Assembly (NCBI GenBank): GCA_002496425.1
Contig: DAJS01000023.1
Span: 62,773-90,449, forward strand
Direction of reading: 5' to 3'
Source: Acidilobaceae archaeon UBA162
Lineage (GTDB): Archaea; Thermoproteota; Thermoprotei_A; Sulfolobales; Acidilobaceae
DNA: 27,677 bases
Below, piece after piece: positions 15,335 to 22,867 of the stretch (position 1 is its first letter; the number at the start of each line of letters is the position of its first letter). Both the position numbers and the translations under genes were made by a program. The notes beneath the pieces were generated by a model. The model was given only the letters and a program-made list of their open reading frames with translations, had not been told where the DNA came from and ran no database searches.

Positions 15335-15773
15335 GCGGCTCACCCTTGACCTTGCTCTCAACTACCACGTTGGTTATCCTGGTGTTAGGGTACTGGCCTC
15401 TCTCGTCCTTCTCATACTGCTTCACCATGTCCCAGATGGCCAGGAGGGCTGCCATGACTCCTGCCAGGGCATCCATCTCCACTCCTGTCTCAGCCTTGGT
15501 CTTGACTCTCACGCTGACCCTTATCCTGTCAACGTCATAGGAGAACTTCACATCGACGCCAGTTATCGGTATCGGGTGTGCTAATGGTATTATGCGTGAG
15601 GAGTCCTTAGAGGCCATTATAGCGGCCACGGAAGCCACGGCCTCGACATTGCCCTTCTCAACCTTTCCTTCCCTTACCCTGCTCACGGTCTCCGGCCTCA
15701 ACAGTATTTCGCCTGAAGCCGTGGCCTCCCTATAGACCACGGGCTTCTGGGTCACGTCAACCATGTAGGCCAT
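15321..15773 (-). CDS. moaC: Cyclic pyranopterin monophosphate synthase MoaC
   Basis: Second step of molybdenum/tungsten cofactor synthesis, forming cyclic pyranopterin monophosphate from the product of MoaA. The 150 residues show the whole family pattern: MVDVTQKPVVYREATASG at the start, IIPLAHPIPITGVDV (the usual LCHP is LAHP), TGVEMDALAGVMAALL, and the catalytic lysine region WDMVKQYEKDERGQYP. ATG 15773 follows GGGGGAG and lies at the right distance from a TATA box at 15803-15812; ATG at codon 4 is an alternative. No moaA or moaE is in the window. It leads a three-gene unit with the small helical protein and the DHH gene. Confidence 0.95.
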   Translation of the reverse strand: MAYMVDVTQKPVVYREATASGEILLRPETVSRVREGKVEKGNVEAVASVAAIMASKDSSRIIPLAHPIPITGVDVKFSYDVDRIRVSVRVKTKAETGVEMDALAGVMAALLAIWDMVKQYEKDERGQYPNTRITNVVVESKVKGEPLESP

Positions 15774-15802
15774 GAACTCCCCCTGGCTAGGAGTGCGGCG
15801 GG

Positions 15803-15812
15803 CTATTTTAAG
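15803..15812 (-). promoter_or_regulatory. TATA box for moaC
   Basis: On the minus strand the element reads CTTAAAATAG, centred about 34 bases before ATG 15773. It separates the moaC unit from the upstream Orc1/winged-helix unit. Confidence 0.5.
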
Positions 15813-15817
15813 TGACG

Positions 15818-16081
15818 TCAGAGGCTCTCGAGCTGCCTTATTATCTCGTACAGGCCGCTGACCTTCGGGTCCCTGAGGTCTACCATGAAGATCCTCATCC
15901 TTCCATACCTCCTCTCTATGACAAGACCGGCCTTGACCAGGTCCTCCAGGTGCTTCTCAGCAAGGCCGTGGTTAAGCCCTGTCTCTCTGGCTATGGAGGT
16001 TATGTTGGCCTGGCCCTTGGTGAAGAGGAGCTTAAGTATCTTCAACTTCCCCCTGCTGGTGAGTATCTCATCAACGTTCAC
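15818..16081 (-). CDS. Winged-helix DNA-binding protein
   Basis: An 87-residue single-domain winged-helix protein of the ArsR/MarR-like type. It has helix 1 RGKLKILKLLFTKG, the helix-turn-helix NITSIARETGLNHGLAEKHL and the wing LVIERRYGRMRIFMV, then a short dimerisation-type helix. No metal-binding cysteines are seen. The GTG start at 16081 overlaps the stop of the Orc1/Cdc6-like gene as GTGA, so the two are translationally coupled. A role as a partner or regulator of the ATPase is inferred from this coupling only. Confidence 0.8.
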   Translation of the reverse strand: MNVDEILTSRGKLKILKLLFTKGQANITSIARETGLNHGLAEKHLEDLVKAGLVIERRYGRMRIFMVDLRDPKVSGLYEIIRQLESL

Positions 16082-17352
16082 GTGTGGGCACCCCTGAGCT
16101 TAGGGCCCCCTGTCCTGTCCATAATTACCGACTCCAGGACCTCCCTCATGGCGTCAGCTGGCACGTCAGCCCCAAGCCTTATCAGCGTCGTCCTGCCCTT
16201 AAGCCCTGCTGATGAGACCTTCGTCTCCAGCAGCCCTGAGTTGGCCAGCTCCCTGACATACTCATAGAACTGGGTGTGCCTCCTGGGCTCCTCACCGTAG
16301 GCCCTGGCCAGCTCCTCGTACTCTGACTTGACCTCACCAGTGCTGAGCCACCCGCCCTTGCTCTGTACGAGCATAGTGATGGCCAGGAGTATCAGCAGCT
16401 GGTGCAGGCCCAGTGACCTTATGTACTCCAGGGGCACGTTTGATATAGCGTCGTTGCTCAGGGCCCTTCTCACGTGGGTCTCAGCTATAGCATAGGCCCC
16501 CTCGGCCTCCGCTAGCTCAGCTGCCATCCTCAACGCGAGCAGTGCCCTCCTGGCACTGCCGTCGCCGCTGCTGGCCCCCTTATCTGAGTAGCCGTAGTAC
16601 TCGGCTATCATCCTCAGCAGACTCTCGCTCCAGGCGGTCTCCCTGAGGCCCAGCGTGGCCCTTTGCTCAAGTATGGCATAAAGCTCCTCAGCCGTGTAGG
16701 GCTTCAGGTTCAACTTGAAACCTATCTGTGACTCGACCTGGGGTATTCTCTCCCTCATGTATGACAGGACTCTGAAGTCCTGGGAGACGAGGAGGAAGCC
16801 GAGCCTGTTGACCCCGTCCTTGGGGGGTATCTCCTCGTAGACCCTGAGGAGCATGTAGAGGTCCTCGTCACTCACCCTGTTTGACATCAGCAGCGACTGG
16901 AATTCATCTAAGACCACGAGGGCATAGGAGTCCCTGTAGTAAAGAGTGTCCGTTATCGCCTTGAGGACCTCTATGGCAGCTGTACCTCTCACGGGCACGT
17001 TTATGTTAAGTCCATTCACGATTCCGTTGAGTATCTGGTGCAGGCTAGGGGCCCCATAGACGTTTATATAGACGGGCCTAAGCATGACCCCGTGCTTGCC
17101 AAGTAGCTCCTGGAGCTTGCCAGTCACGAACCTGGCTAGTGTGGTCTTGCCTATGCCAACCTTGCCTATGGTGCCGTAGATCAGGGTCACATCAGTAGAA
17201 CCCGGGCCCTGGAGGAACCTAGGCACATACCTCATTATCAACATATCCGCCTCTCTATCCCTCACTGGCAGAGTGGAGGGGACGTAGGTCTCGTCAAACA
17301 CCTTCCTATCGGTAAATATGTGGCCTTGAAGAGCCTCAGAGCCGGGCGACAC
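16078..17352 (-). CDS. Orc1/Cdc6-like AAA+ ATPase (divergent paralogue)
   Basis: A 424-residue AAA+ protein with the archaeal initiator layout: N-terminal IFTDRKVFDETYVPSTLPVR as in Orc1/Cdc6, Walker A GKVGIGKTT (K69), Walker B LVVLDEFQSLL (D149, E150), lid segment LKPYTAEELYAILEQR, sensor 2 GSARRALLALRMAAELAE, and a C-terminal winged-helix domain from about residue 315. It differs from standard initiators in the spacing before the P-loop (YGTIGKVG, about three residues longer) and in DEFQ in place of DEID/DEVD. GTG 17352 is preceded by GAGGTG. It may bind an origin, or be a specialised paralogue. I saw no clear origin-recognition-box array beside it. Confidence 0.82.
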   Translation of the reverse strand: MSPGSEALQGHIFTDRKVFDETYVPSTLPVRDREADMLIMRYVPRFLQGPGSTDVTLIYGTIGKVGIGKTTLARFVTGKLQELLGKHGVMLRPVYINVYGAPSLHQILNGIVNGLNINVPVRGTAAIEVLKAITDTLYYRDSYALVVLDEFQSLLMSNRVSDEDLYMLLRVYEEIPPKDGVNRLGFLLVSQDFRVLSYMRERIPQVESQIGFKLNLKPYTAEELYAILEQRATLGLRETAWSESLLRMIAEYYGYSDKGASSGDGSARRALLALRMAAELAEAEGAYAIAETHVRRALSNDAISNVPLEYIRSLGLHQLLILLAITMLVQSKGGWLSTGEVKSEYEELARAYGEEPRRHTQFYEYVRELANSGLLETKVSSAGLKGRTTLIRLGADVPADAMREVLESVIMDRTGGPKLRGAHT

Positions 17353-17391
17353 GGGTATACACCTCTACAGCGCTAATGTAAGTGTCCCAGA

Positions 17392-17400
17392 GCTAAATTA
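17392..17400 (-). promoter_or_regulatory. TATA-like element for the Orc1/Cdc6-like gene
   Basis: On the minus strand TAATTTAGC is centred about 44 bases before the GTG start, leaving an 18-base leader that contains the ribosome binding site GAGGTG (17360-17365). This is longer than most leaders in the window. Confidence 0.4.
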
Positions 17401-17463
17401 GTTAGGAGCTCGCCCCACAGGGGGAAGCCAAGGACCTCGAGGCGTCGAGTATTATTAATAAGG

Positions 17464-17940
17464 TCATGGTACGAGCACAACGCAGTGGGGACCACAGCTC
17501 CGGAGCCTCCCGGCCGAGACCAGGACAACCTCATCCACGTTCTCAATATCTATAACGTACTCAGCGCCCTGACCCCTGACTCCAAGGGTCTGTCGCACCA
17601 GGGCCTCCGTAAGCCTATCCTTGAGGGGCTCCCTGGCCCTGACATCAAGGGCAGCACCAGGGTAGCGGGCTGAGACCCATGATGCCTGGTCCAGCTCCTC
17701 CAGGGGGCCGCACCACAGCACGGGCACGACCCTAGCCACGAAGGCGTGTGTGTACGCTAGGAACCTCCTGGCCAGCCTGGCGGGGTCAAGGGAGGAGCGA
17801 ACCAGGAATGTGCCCCTGTACCTAGTGGCCTCGACCTTTGCCATAGGGTCAGCCTCGACCACCGTGTCCAGCAGCTCCTCGAGGGCCCAGGAGTCCCTCC
17901 CTGGCATCGCAGTGACCAGGAGAGCTGGACATGTCTTCAA
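17464..17940 (-). CDS. Stand-alone THUMP-domain protein (Tan1-like)
   Basis: About 158 residues that read as an N-terminal ferredoxin-like region (PALLVTAMPGRDSWALEELL, then YRGTFLVRSS) followed by a THUMP domain (LDVRAREPLKDRLTEALVRQ ... YVIDIENVDEVVLVSAG). THUMP domains bind the acceptor end of tRNA. No catalytic domain is attached, which resembles Tan1, the tRNA adaptor for cytidine acetylation. TTG 17940 begins three bases after the endonuclease III stop and has GGTG upstream; a longer frame to 17991 would overlap that gene. The Tan1 assignment rests on domain make-up and needs a profile search; the THUMP call is firmer. Confidence 0.72.
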   Translation of the reverse strand: MKTCPALLVTAMPGRDSWALEELLDTVVEADPMAKVEATRYRGTFLVRSSLDPARLARRFLAYTHAFVARVVPVLWCGPLEELDQASWVSARYPGAALDVRAREPLKDRLTEALVRQTLGVRGQGAEYVIDIENVDEVVLVSAGRLRSCGPHCVVLVP

Positions 17941-17942
17941 CC

Positions 17943-18614
17943 TTAGCGCACCGCCGAGGGGCAGTGGTTCCTGAGCGGGCACATGGAGCACCTCGGACTT
18001 CTGGCCCTGCAGTAGGCTCTACCGAAGGCTATCACGAGCCTGTGGGCCTCGCCTGCCCTCTCAGGCCCGAAGAACTCTAACATAGCCCTTGAGACCTCCT
18101 CGTAACTTGCCCCCTTCCTGACGAGCCCCCACCTGGCCGCCACACGCTTGGCATGAGTGTCAACGGCGAAGACAGGCACGCCGCGGTAGATAGAGAGGAA
18201 GACATCAACGGTCTTACGGCCCACGCCCCTTATGGACTCAAGCTCCCTTCTGAGCTCTTCTAGGTTCGCCGTGCCCAGGTAGCCCTCTCCACGCTCAAGG
18301 ACCAACCTGCTTATGGCTCTTATGGCCTCTGACTTCTGCCTGATCATACCAGCTGGCCTTATGATGTCCTTCAGTCCATCTCCCAGCTCGAGGATCCTCC
18401 TGGGGTCAAGTGACGTGGTCTCCTTGAGCCTGTCGTAGGCCCTTATGGAGTTCCTGTCGCTTGAGTTCTGGCTCAGCACTATGGCTATAAGCAAGCCTAA
18501 GGGGCCATCAGGGAGCGCGTGAAGGGCTGTGAAGTCCTCCTGCCTGACCTCGACGGTTCTCTTTAGGATCTCAAAGACCTCAGCGCCGCTTAGGGTTATC
18601 CTCTGCCCCTCCAT
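17943..18614 (-). CDS. nth: Endonuclease III-family DNA glycosylase/AP lyase
   Basis: Base-excision repair enzyme of the HhH-GPD superfamily, 223 residues. Visible are the N-terminal LLIAIVLSQNSSDRN, the helix-hairpin-helix IRGVGRKTVDVF with the catalytic lysine K134, the catalytic aspartate in FAVDTHAKRVAARWG (D152), and a C-terminal iron-sulfur loop with cysteines C202, C209, C212 and C218 (Cx6Cx2Cx5C). Lys plus Asp indicates a bifunctional glycosylase/lyase. ATG 18614 lies about 28 bases from the A/T element shared with the divergent archaemetzincin; longer in-frame extensions would cross that promoter and have non-protein-like sequence. Damage preference (oxidised pyrimidines or mismatches) is not readable. 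Confidence 0.94.
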   Translation of the reverse strand: MEGQRITLSGAEVFEILKRTVEVRQEDFTALHALPDGPLGLLIAIVLSQNSSDRNSIRAYDRLKETTSLDPRRILELGDGLKDIIRPAGMIRQKSEAIRAISRLVLERGEGYLGTANLEELRRELESIRGVGRKTVDVFLSIYRGVPVFAVDTHAKRVAARWGLVRKGASYEEVSRAMLEFFGPERAGEAHRLVIAFGRAYCRARSPRCSMCPLRNHCPSAVR

Positions 18615-18636
18615 CACCGCCCCACACGTCACTAAG

Positions 18637-18648
18637 GCTTTATTTAGC
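18637..18648. promoter_or_regulatory. Shared TATA element for nth and archaemetzincin
   Basis: GCTTTATTTAGC is the only A/T-rich element in the 51-base divergent gap. It is about 24 bases before the archaemetzincin ATG at 18666 and about 28 before the nth ATG at 18614, so both mRNAs would be leaderless. Confidence 0.5.
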
Positions 18649-18665
18649 TGACTGCTCCCTAGGTC

Positions 18666-19223
18666 ATGAGGCCTATGGTGGAGGTCCTGCTTCAGCCTGT
18701 GGGCGCCACGGAGCTGTGGGAGCTCACCTACCTGAGGGACGAGGTGCCTCGCCACTTGCCAATACGCGTGTCCGTGATGCCACACATATGGGCCCTCCAG
18801 CCCCCTGTGGAGGCCTACTCGTGGAGTCGCATGCAGTACAGAGCTGACATAATCAACTCCTGGCTCGCCGATCAGCTGAGGCCCTTGTTAGCCCCCTACA
18901 GGCTGGTACTCGGAGTCGTCAACGCTGATGGCTACATTGAGGGTCTTAACTTCGTCTTTGGTCTAGCGGATCCTCGGGCCCGCGTGGCCACTGTCTACAC
19001 GGCAAGGCTGAGGGCCAGCTACTCAGTGGACCTATACAGGCAGAGGCTGCTCAAGGAGACACTACATGAACTGGGCCACCTGTTTGGCTTAGACCACTGC
19101 AACGACCCACATTGCGTCATGTCCTTCAGCAACAGCCTTGATGATGTCGACAGGAAGGGGTCTGACTTCTGTCCCAGGTGCTCAATGAGGCTCAGGCAGC
19201 TGGAGGCTCAAGGCTTCAGGTAG
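18666..19223 (+). CDS. amzA: Archaemetzincin zinc metalloprotease
   Basis: A 185-residue zinc peptidase of the archaemetzincin family (M54). The diagnostic pattern is complete: HELGHLFGLDHC (H134, E135, H138, H144, C145) with C150-V-M152, then C169 and C172 after a 16-residue stretch, which form the second structural zinc site. The N-terminal half is a typical mixed alpha/beta domain. No signal peptide is seen, so it is probably cytosolic. ATG 18666 is placed at leaderless distance from its TATA element. The last 16 bases overlap the convergent DsrE-like gene. Natural substrates of this family in archaea are unknown. Confidence 0.93.
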   Translation: MRPMVEVLLQPVGATELWELTYLRDEVPRHLPIRVSVMPHIWALQPPVEAYSWSRMQYRADIINSWLADQLRPLLAPYRLVLGVVNADGYIEGLNFVFGLADPRARVATVYTARLRASYSVDLYRQRLLKETLHELGHLFGLDHCNDPHCVMSFSNSLDDVDRKGSDFCPRCSMRLRQLEAQGFR

Positions 19224-19585
19224 GCATAGCCCTCGCCTTCCAGCTCCAGTATCTTCTTGACTCCTGAGTCGACCACTTCGACACCGTTTATCAAATCCTC
19301 CTTACTTATTCCAAGTGTCCTGATGGAGATGCCGCACACGTAGAACTTCACACCCATCGAGAGCAGCTCGTTTATCTGTTCTCTTACATAGTCGTCCACA
19401 GCCCCCTTCATTATAGCCAGGGGACCCCTGACGTTAAAGACGAAGGCAACCTCCGCATTTCTCTCTCCAACGACATCAAGCAGGTTATAGGCGTTGCGGA
19501 GAGCTGCCATTAACCTATCCTTTGTGTCCTCGTCCACATGAATTACAACCCTGTACCTCCTTGGAGCCTCCAAGCCTGCCTCCAC
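19208..19585 (-). CDS. DsrE/DsrF-like family protein
   Basis: A 125-residue small alpha/beta protein of the DsrE/F-like group, whose members carry persulfide sulfur or serve as subunits in sulfur relay. The pattern is RYRVVIHVDEDTKDRLMAAL, AEVAFVFNVRGPLAIMKG, then MGVKFYVCGISIRTLGI with the single conserved-type cysteine (C84), then a helical end. GTG 19585 or TTG 19573 may start it; a TATA-like TTTTATCC (minus strand, near 19605-19612) supports a short leader. It is not beside dsr or hdr genes, and it is divergent from a four-cysteine protein. Sulfur transfer is inferred from the family. Confidence 0.8.
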   Translation of the reverse strand: MEAGLEAPRRYRVVIHVDEDTKDRLMAALRNAYNLLDVVGERNAEVAFVFNVRGPLAIMKGAVDDYVREQINELLSMGVKFYVCGISIRTLGISKEDLINGVEVVDSGVKKILELEGEGYAYLKP

Positions 19586-19610
19586 ATAGATCTTCGTGCT
19601 CAGGATAAAA

Positions 19611-19925
19611 ATGGCTTCTGACCAGGAGCCTGGGAGAGCGTTGAGTCAGGCCCGCAGCTGCGCCATGTGCGCCAGGTGGAGGCCTCATGTGGTCTATCCC
19701 TTTGTGGGGCTCTGCACTCACTGGGGCAAGCTCACCATGGACACGGACTCCTGTGAACACTTCACAGAGCTGGTAATAGATAACAGAGGCATCTACTGGG
19801 TGCCTGAGATGAGAAGCAGGGTTACAGGAGAAGAGGCAGCTATATTGGTAAGGCGCGGGGTCAGGGTCTACCTTGGAGCCTACCTCGATCCAGACGTGCG
19901 CGAGGAGACCTATGGAGCCTTCTGA
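19611..19925 (+). CDS. Small four-cysteine protein
   Basis: A 104-residue protein I cannot assign to a family. It has cysteines C17, C20, C35 and C48 in a Cx2C-x14-C-x12-C pattern (SCAMCARW, FVGLCTHWG, DSCEHF), enough to bind one zinc or an iron-sulfur cluster; the layout recalls the small HiPIP-like subunits of some glycyl radical enzymes, but no such enzyme is here. The C-terminal half (TGEEAAILVRRGVRVYLGAY) looks like a compact alpha/beta segment. ATG 19611 is chosen; GTG 19596 in frame is possible. It is divergent from the DsrE-like gene and is followed by the oxidoreductase promoter. Confidence 0.65.
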   Translation: MASDQEPGRALSQARSCAMCARWRPHVVYPFVGLCTHWGKLTMDTDSCEHFTELVIDNRGIYWVPEMRSRVTGEEAAILVRRGVRVYLGAYLDPDVREETYGAF

Positions 19926-19963
19926 CAACAGTTACCTGCTGAAAAGATGTGTGCCCAAGCATA

Positions 19964-19973
19964 GCTTAATAAC
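19964..19973 (+). promoter_or_regulatory. TATA box for the oxidoreductase operon
   Basis: GCTTAATAAC is centred about 36 bases before the TTG at 20005. AAGGTG at 19993-19998 is the likely ribosome binding site and supports this TTG start. Confidence 0.5.
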
Positions 19974-20004
19974 TCTCTAAGAACCTATCAGCAAGGTGCC
20001 ATAA

Positions 20005-21945
20005 TTGAGCGAGAACGTAGACTTAGACGTTATGATAGGAGGACCGCAGGGTGGGGGCATAGAGTCCTCAGGCCAGATGGCGTTGAGGGTATTCATGATA
20101 AAGGGCTACGATGTCTTCGGCATAAGGGAGTACCACAGCGACATCATAGGAGCCCATAGCTACTATAACGTCAGGGTCAAGGCCCAGAAGCCGAGGAGCG
20201 TCAGGCTCCCAGTTGATGCCCTCCTAGCCCTCGACGCTGAGACCATATTCACGCACTACAACGATCTTGCCCCTGAAAGCTACCTCATCTATGGTACCGA
20301 GTCACTTAACACCAGAATTGACGGGATAGCGCCTATGGATCATGATACCAAGGAGAGAGTCAAGGAGGATCTAAAACAGAAGGGCGTGGAGCCTGTTGCC
20401 TCAGAGGTCGTCAAGTACCTGGCCTCCACAGGCGTCAAGACTGTCGGCCTGCCATTCAAGGATCTCCTCAAGGTCACCGCCGAGAGACTCAAGACGACTG
20501 TGGTCAGTGTGTCAAAGACGGTCAACACGATGTCTATCACTGCGCTGGCAGCTATGCTTGGAATAGATTTGGGGGCGGTCGAGAAGTCAATACAGCTCTA
20601 TTTCGCTGGCAGGAAGGGCATAGTTGACTCCAACGTTGAGGCCGCAAGAACCACCTACGAGTATATCAAAGACAACTATGGCGTTTCAAAGCCGCTGCCG
20701 GATGGGCCCCACAGGAACAAGGTCAGGATGATAGCCACGGGCAACGACATAGTGGCCATGGCCAAGATTGTGGGCGGTGTGACACTTGAGACCTACTACC
20801 CGATAACGCCAAGCCAGGACGAGGCCTTCTACATGGAGACCCACAGGGTCTTTGACCTCGACGAGGAGGCCTCGAGGTCTCTTGGACAGAGTAAAACGGG
20901 GACGCTCGTGCTTCAAGCGGAGGACGAGCTGGCAGCCCTTAACATGGCCATAGGTGGCGCCCTGGCCGGAGCCAGGGTTGCGACAACGACTAGCGGCCCT
21001 GGCCTCTCACTCATGAATGAGGCCATAAGCTTTGCCGTAATTACTGAGACGCCAGTGGTCATTAGTGTATGGATGAGGACAGGGCCCTCGACAGGCATTG
21101 CCACTAGGCAGGGCCAGCAGGACCTACTTCATGCCATGTTCGCTGGACACGGCGAGGCGTTACCCAAGATAGTGTTGGCCAGTGGTGACCACCTGGAGGC
21201 CTACTACGATACCATAAAGGCGTTGAACTGGGCTGAGAAGTTCCAGGTTCCTGTGATACACCTGCTTGACAAGTACATGGCGGCCTCCATGATGAGCTTC
21301 GACATGGAGGATGTAGACCCATACAAGGTACCCTTAGAGAGGGGTAAGCTGGTACCTAATCCTGACCCCAAGACCTACAAGAGGTACGAGCTTACGGACG
21401 ATGGCATAAGCCCTAGGGCTCCCCTCGGCACTGTACAGTACATAGTCTCAAGCCTGGAGCACAACGAGTACGGCGTGGTAACGGAGGACCCAGTTATTAG
21501 GGAGAAGATGTCACTCAAGAGGCTCAAGAAGATGGAGACCATAGAGCGCGAGATACCTGAGTCTGAGAAGGCCGTGCTTTATGGTGACCCTGACTCCAGA
21601 ATAACCATAGTCTCCTGGGGCTCAACCAAGGGTCCAATACTAGACGCTATGGGCAGCCTGGCCAAGGAGGGGCTAAGGCTCAGGTTCTTGCAGATAAAGA
21701 CCTTCCTGCCGTTCCCGACTAGCACTGTCAAGAAGATAATAGAGAGCTCTGACGATGTGATAGCTGTTGAGAACAACGCTTTTGGCCAGATGGTAATGGC
21801 CGTGAGGATGTTCACTGGACTCAACATAAACAAGAGGATCGCTAAGCTGAACAGCAGGAGCCTCATGGAGCAGGAGATATACAATGGGGTTAAGAAGGCG
21901 CTCAGCATGAAGGAGGGTCTAGTGGTGGTGAGCGATGGCGCGTAA
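20005..21945 (+). CDS. 2-oxoacid:ferredoxin oxidoreductase, alpha subunit (gamma-alpha fusion)
   Basis: Large subunit (646 residues) of the two-subunit archaeal enzyme that oxidises 2-oxoacids such as pyruvate and 2-oxoglutarate with coenzyme A and ferredoxin. Residues 1-200 are the gamma-type domain (VMIGGPQGGGIESSGQMALR), fused to the alpha-type domain that starts near residue 235. The YPITPSQDE motif (Y265-P269) is the hallmark of this subunit type and contributes to substrate and CoA handling. A transketolase-like C-terminal domain includes ITIVSWGSTKGPILDAM. The last 11 bases overlap the beta gene. It most resembles the broad-specificity Sulfolobus-type enzyme; actual substrate range cannot be read. 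Confidence 0.95.
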   Translation: MSENVDLDVMIGGPQGGGIESSGQMALRVFMIKGYDVFGIREYHSDIIGAHSYYNVRVKAQKPRSVRLPVDALLALDAETIFTHYNDLAPESYLIYGTESLNTRIDGIAPMDHDTKERVKEDLKQKGVEPVASEVVKYLASTGVKTVGLPFKDLLKVTAERLKTTVVSVSKTVNTMSITALAAMLGIDLGAVEKSIQLYFAGRKGIVDSNVEAARTTYEYIKDNYGVSKPLPDGPHRNKVRMIATGNDIVAMAKIVGGVTLETYYPITPSQDEAFYMETHRVFDLDEEASRSLGQSKTGTLVLQAEDELAALNMAIGGALAGARVATTTSGPGLSLMNEAISFAVITETPVVISVWMRTGPSTGIATRQGQQDLLHAMFAGHGEALPKIVLASGDHLEAYYDTIKALNWAEKFQVPVIHLLDKYMAASMMSFDMEDVDPYKVPLERGKLVPNPDPKTYKRYELTDDGISPRAPLGTVQYIVSSLEHNEYGVVTEDPVIREKMSLKRLKKMETIEREIPESEKAVLYGDPDSRITIVSWGSTKGPILDAMGSLAKEGLRLRFLQIKTFLPFPTSTVKKIIESSDDVIAVENNAFGQMVMAVRMFTGLNINKRIAKLNSRSLMEQEIYNGVKKALSMKEGLVVVSDGA

Positions 21946-22864
21946 CTGGATGGACTACAAGACGGACGCCTGGGTCCAGTGGTGCCCTGCCTGCGGCAAC
22001 TTTGGCATACTGACCGCGCTGCAGAGGGCGCTGGCGGAGCTCGACCTGCCCAACGAGAAGGTTTCGATAGTCTCTGGCATAGGCTGCTCCAGCAGGATCC
22101 CTTACTATATTAAGACCTCAAACGTACACACGCTCCACGGCAGGCCAATACCGGTGGCCCAGGGCATAAAGCTCGCCAACCCAGACCAGGTGGTGATAGT
22201 AGCCTCAGGCGACGGCGACTTACTCGGCATAGGCGCCGGGCACTTCGTGGCCATTGGCAGAAGGAATATAGATATAAAGGTCATATTGCATGATAACGCA
22301 GTCTATGGACTCACCAAGGGCCAGGCAGCTCCGACACTGCCACTTTGGTTCAAGACTAAGGCCCTCGGCCAGCCCAACATACAGAGCGCAGTAAACCCTC
22401 TGCTGTTGGCCTTCGCCAGCGGCTACACCTTCATAGCCAGGGCCTACGCATATCACATAGACCAGCTTAAGGAGATGATAGAGGCTGCCATAAGGCACAA
22501 GGGCACCTCGCTAATAGACGTGCTCCAGCCGTGCCCCACCTACAACGACATAATGACCAAGGAGTGGTACGAGAAGAGAATATACTACCTTGACAAGGAG
22601 GATCCCAGCTGGAACCCCAACATAGAGAAGCCTGAGGATGTCAAAAAGATACCAAAGATCGTGGAGAAGATGATGGAATGGGAGCCTAGGATACCACTGG
22701 GCGTGTTCTACAGAAACACCATGGTCGAGCCTCTTGACGTCAGGATAGAGAAGATAATGCCAGGCTACCTCCAGAACCCACCCGCTAGGAGATCCATAGA
22801 CATAGGCGGTAGGGCCCTCACTAACCCCTTCGTGGCCTTCAAGGACAGGATAGTGACTACGTGA
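21935..22864 (+). CDS. 2-oxoacid:ferredoxin oxidoreductase, beta subunit
   Basis: Thiamine-diphosphate subunit (309 residues) of the same enzyme. It carries the [4Fe-4S] cysteines WCPACG (C17, C20), GIGCSSR (C51) and LQPCPTYND (C200), matching the spacing of Sulfolobus-type beta subunits, and the thiamine motif GDGDLLGIG (92-95) with DNAVYGLTKGQ (N121 as metal ligand; K128 in a loop linked to substrate choice). No separate ferredoxin-like delta subunit is present, as usual for this type. ATG 21935 follows GGTGAG inside the alpha gene, so translation is coupled. Electrons leave to ferredoxin, whose gene is not in the window. Confidence 0.96.
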   Translation: MARNWMDYKTDAWVQWCPACGNFGILTALQRALAELDLPNEKVSIVSGIGCSSRIPYYIKTSNVHTLHGRPIPVAQGIKLANPDQVVIVASGDGDLLGIGAGHFVAIGRRNIDIKVILHDNAVYGLTKGQAAPTLPLWFKTKALGQPNIQSAVNPLLLAFASGYTFIARAYAYHIDQLKEMIEAAIRHKGTSLIDVLQPCPTYNDIMTKEWYEKRIYYLDKEDPSWNPNIEKPEDVKKIPKIVEKMMEWEPRIPLGVFYRNTMVEPLDVRIEKIMPGYLQNPPARRSIDIGGRALTNPFVAFKDRIVTT

Positions 22865-22867
22865 GCC

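Noticed and set aside
17353..17463. Possible replication origin beside the Orc1/Cdc6-like gene, with CCCCACAGGGGG and A/T stretches
   Set aside because: The G/C element does not match the origin-recognition-box core I know for Sulfolobus or Aeropyrum, only one copy exists, and the gap is about 110 bases.
18615..18785. N-terminal extension of endonuclease III by 57 residues
   Set aside because: The extension is His/Gln/Leu-rich, antisense to archaemetzincin, and lies upstream of the nth promoter element; the ATG at 18614 matches family length.
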